This document shows, piece by piece, positions 62,845 through 64,000 of a DNA stretch of 64,000 bases. The DNA is taken from contig NZ_ALVY01000226.1 of assembly GCF_000332035.1 (NCBI RefSeq), positions 35,662 through 99,661 on the forward strand, in the 5' to 3' direction. This DNA is from Gloeocapsa sp. PCC 73106. Its GTDB lineage: Bacteria; Cyanobacteriota; Cyanobacteriia; Cyanobacteriales; Gloeocapsaceae. The notes below the pieces were generated by a model that did not search any database, was not told the origin of the DNA, and saw only the letters and a program-made list of their open reading frames with translations. The first letter of the stretch is position 1; every line of letters begins with the position of its first letter. The position numbers were made by a program, and so were the translations under genes.

Positions 62845-63885
62845 ATGACTAAATCAGAGCAAACCAGTCTGGTGATCACCATGGGAGATCCTGCGGGGAT
62901 AGGACCGGAAATTATTCTCCAAGCGTTAAGCGATCGCCTCAGTGTCACTTCCAGCTGTCAAATTACCGTGATTGGTAGTTTAGAAGTACTCAAAAATACT
63001 TATCAAAAACTGCGCAATCAAGTAGCTATAGCAGATCCAGAGACTATAGAGGTGTGGGATCTCCCCTTAGATACTCCCATCGAACCAGGTAAAGGAAACG
63101 CAGCCACGGGATACGCTAGTTTTGCTTATTTAGAGAAAGCAATTCAAGCTACTCAAGAGGGCAAATTTCAGGGAATAGTTACAGCCCCCATCGCTAAATC
63201 TTTGTGGCACTCCGCCGGCTATAATTATCCTGGACAAACAGAAGTATTAGCTACTCGAGCGGGTGTAGATCAATACGGTATGTTGTTCGTGGGGCGATCG
63301 CCCTATACTGGTTGGATCCTGCGTACTCTTTTAGCCACTACTCACATTCCCTTAGCTGAAGTTCCACAAACACTCAACCCCCAGCTAATGACGAACAAAT
63401 TAGACTTATTAATCAACTCTTTGCGTCAAGACTTTGGTATTACTAATCCTTTTATTCAAGTTTCAGGACTTAATCCTCATAGTGGAGAAGGAGGAAAACT
63501 CGGTACCGAAGAACAACAATGGTTGATTCCTTGGTTAAATCAAGAAAGTCAACGACGCAACGATGTCAAATTAATTGGTCCCGTACCTCCTGATACCCTC
63601 TGGGTCAAACCAGCTCAAGCCTGGTATCAGTCAGTCAATCACCTCGATGTAGCCGATGCTTATTTAGCACTCTATCACGATCAGGGTCTGATACCCGTCA
63701 AAATAATGGCTTTTGCTCAAGCTGTCAACACCACCATTGGTTTACCCTTTGTGCGTACCTCTCCTGATCACGGTACAGCTTTTGACTTAGCGGGTTCGGG
63801 TTTAGCTGATGCTAGCAGTATCAAAGCCGCGATTGAATGGGCTTTTACTATTGTGACACGCTTAAACCGTAGTAAAACGGAGTAA
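62845..63885 (+). CDS. pdxA: 4-hydroxythreonine-4-phosphate dehydrogenase
   Basis: The 346-residue protein has the PdxA hallmarks: [15 protein letters not shown] at the start, [14 protein letters not shown], the metal-site HTQ-like and [10 protein letters not shown] segments, and [14 protein letters not shown]. It makes the amino-ketone precursor of pyridoxal phosphate with NAD. PdxJ is not in the window. Confidence 0.95.
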   Translation: MTKSEQTSLVITMGDPAGIGPEIILQALSDRLSVTSSCQITVIGSLEVLKNTYQKLRNQVAIADPETIEVWDLPLDTPIEPGKGNAATGYASFAYLEKAIQATQEGKFQGIVTAPIAKSLWHSAGYNYPGQTEVLATRAGVDQYGMLFVGRSPYTGWILRTLLATTHIPLAEVPQTLNPQLMTNKLDLLINSLRQDFGITNPFIQVSGLNPHSGEGGKLGTEEQQWLIPWLNQESQRRNDVKLIGPVPPDTLWVKPAQAWYQSVNHLDVADAYLALYHDQGLIPVKIMAFAQAVNTTIGLPFVRTSPDHGTAFDLAGSGLADASSIKAAIEWAFTIVTRLNRSKTE

Positions 63886-63907
63886 ATCGTAGTTTTTGGT
63901 CTCACCA

Positions 63908-64000
63908 TGTGTACAGCATCTTTATTAGCTATTGTTGCTAGCGCAACTACCAAAATAAGAGCGCTAATTGAACTGGTAAAACACAGGAGGTGCCACACTC
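63908..64000 (+). CDS. Possible start of a gene running off the window
   Basis: ATG 63908 opens 31 codons to the window end: MCTASLLAIVASATTKIRAL and so on. It is open and moderately protein-like, with TGGTCTCACC before it rather than a good ribosome site. I cannot assign a product and the call is weak. An overlapping frame on the opposite strand (63768-63998) runs into pdxA and is probably not a gene. Confidence 0.2.

Noticed and set aside
63768..63998. Minus-strand gene at the window end
   Set aside because: More than half lies within conserved pdxA coding sequence and the product is a generic hydrophobic stretch.
1..64000. tRNA or rRNA genes
   Set aside because: I looked in the gaps for T-loop words such as GTTCRANTC with pairing arms and saw none I could support; a covariance-model search would be decisive.

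Overview
The window reads as a chromosome segment of a cyanobacterium. Direct evidence is the photosynthetic genes psaD (photosystem I subunit II) and petM (cytochrome b6f subunit VII), cyanobacterial division genes (zipN/ftn2, ftsQ), a group 2 sigma factor, FutA-type iron binding protein, a KtrB/KtrA/DgdA potassium-glycolipid operon, Ycf36/CGLD27, and the very frequent palindrome GCGATCGC (HIP1), about one per 0.5-3 kb in most of the window. Base composition is moderately AT-rich. I cannot name the strain; the content fits a unicellular or colonial Chroococcales-type genome with many toxin-antitoxin genes and decayed insertion sequences.

Layout. 1-2.4 kb: RDD-protein tail, pdhB, and an MNT/HEPN toxin-antitoxin pair whose toxin gene carries two in-frame stops. 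2.4-9.5 kb: futA, a TerB/Mo-nitro_C protein, a site-2 protease, nadA, and a KGK-like protein overlapping a dynamin-like GTPase gene. 9.5-11.1 kb: a PrlF/YhaV toxin-antitoxin module lying between two copies of a duplicated antitoxin gene, one broken by a frameshift. 11.1-29.9 kb: mainly core genes (FAD reductase, sigma factor, rsmE, glycosyltransferase plus acetyltransferase, VapBC-like pair, pyrH-frr, dgdA-ktrB-ktrA, deoC-recO, yqeK-rsfS-ycf36, frmA, psaD with an HLR1-type element).

29.9-33.6 kb: a metallophosphoesterase followed by an accessory insert (DUF29 gene, RTX-like remnant, a MITE, an HNH endonuclease pair). Duplicated scraps of both flanking genes show that the phosphoesterase and the downstream glycosyltransferase used to be direct convergent neighbours. 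33.6-39.3 kb: ArnT-like glycosyltransferase, tmk, a flavoprotein related to E3 that has lost its catalytic motifs, cobD and hupB.

39.3-47.8 kb is the main accessory island: a broken hsdS, three decayed ISAs1 copies, an IS630 scrap, a dispersed 80-bp repeat, and a cargo of three exported or surface-type genes (astacin-like metalloprotease with FG-GAP repeats, a Gly-rich repeat protein with a conserved C-terminal domain, a Tat-signal protein with PQPST repeats), ending with a DUF433/DUF5615 toxin-antitoxin pair. About 5.8 kb here has no HIP1 site, which supports recent acquisition.

47.9-64 kb: core genes again (serine-hydrolase-like protein, RNase II/R, rpsR, rpmG, pdhA, zipN, lpxD, serS, ftsQ), then a two-component system with a large acidic duplicated-domain protein encoded between regulator and kinase, a Uma2 gene, petM and pdxA. 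The candidates I think most worth following are the island cargo, the response regulator/acidic protein/kinase locus, the catalytically dead E3-like flavoprotein, and the KGK-dynamin pair. None can be called a new system from sequence alone.
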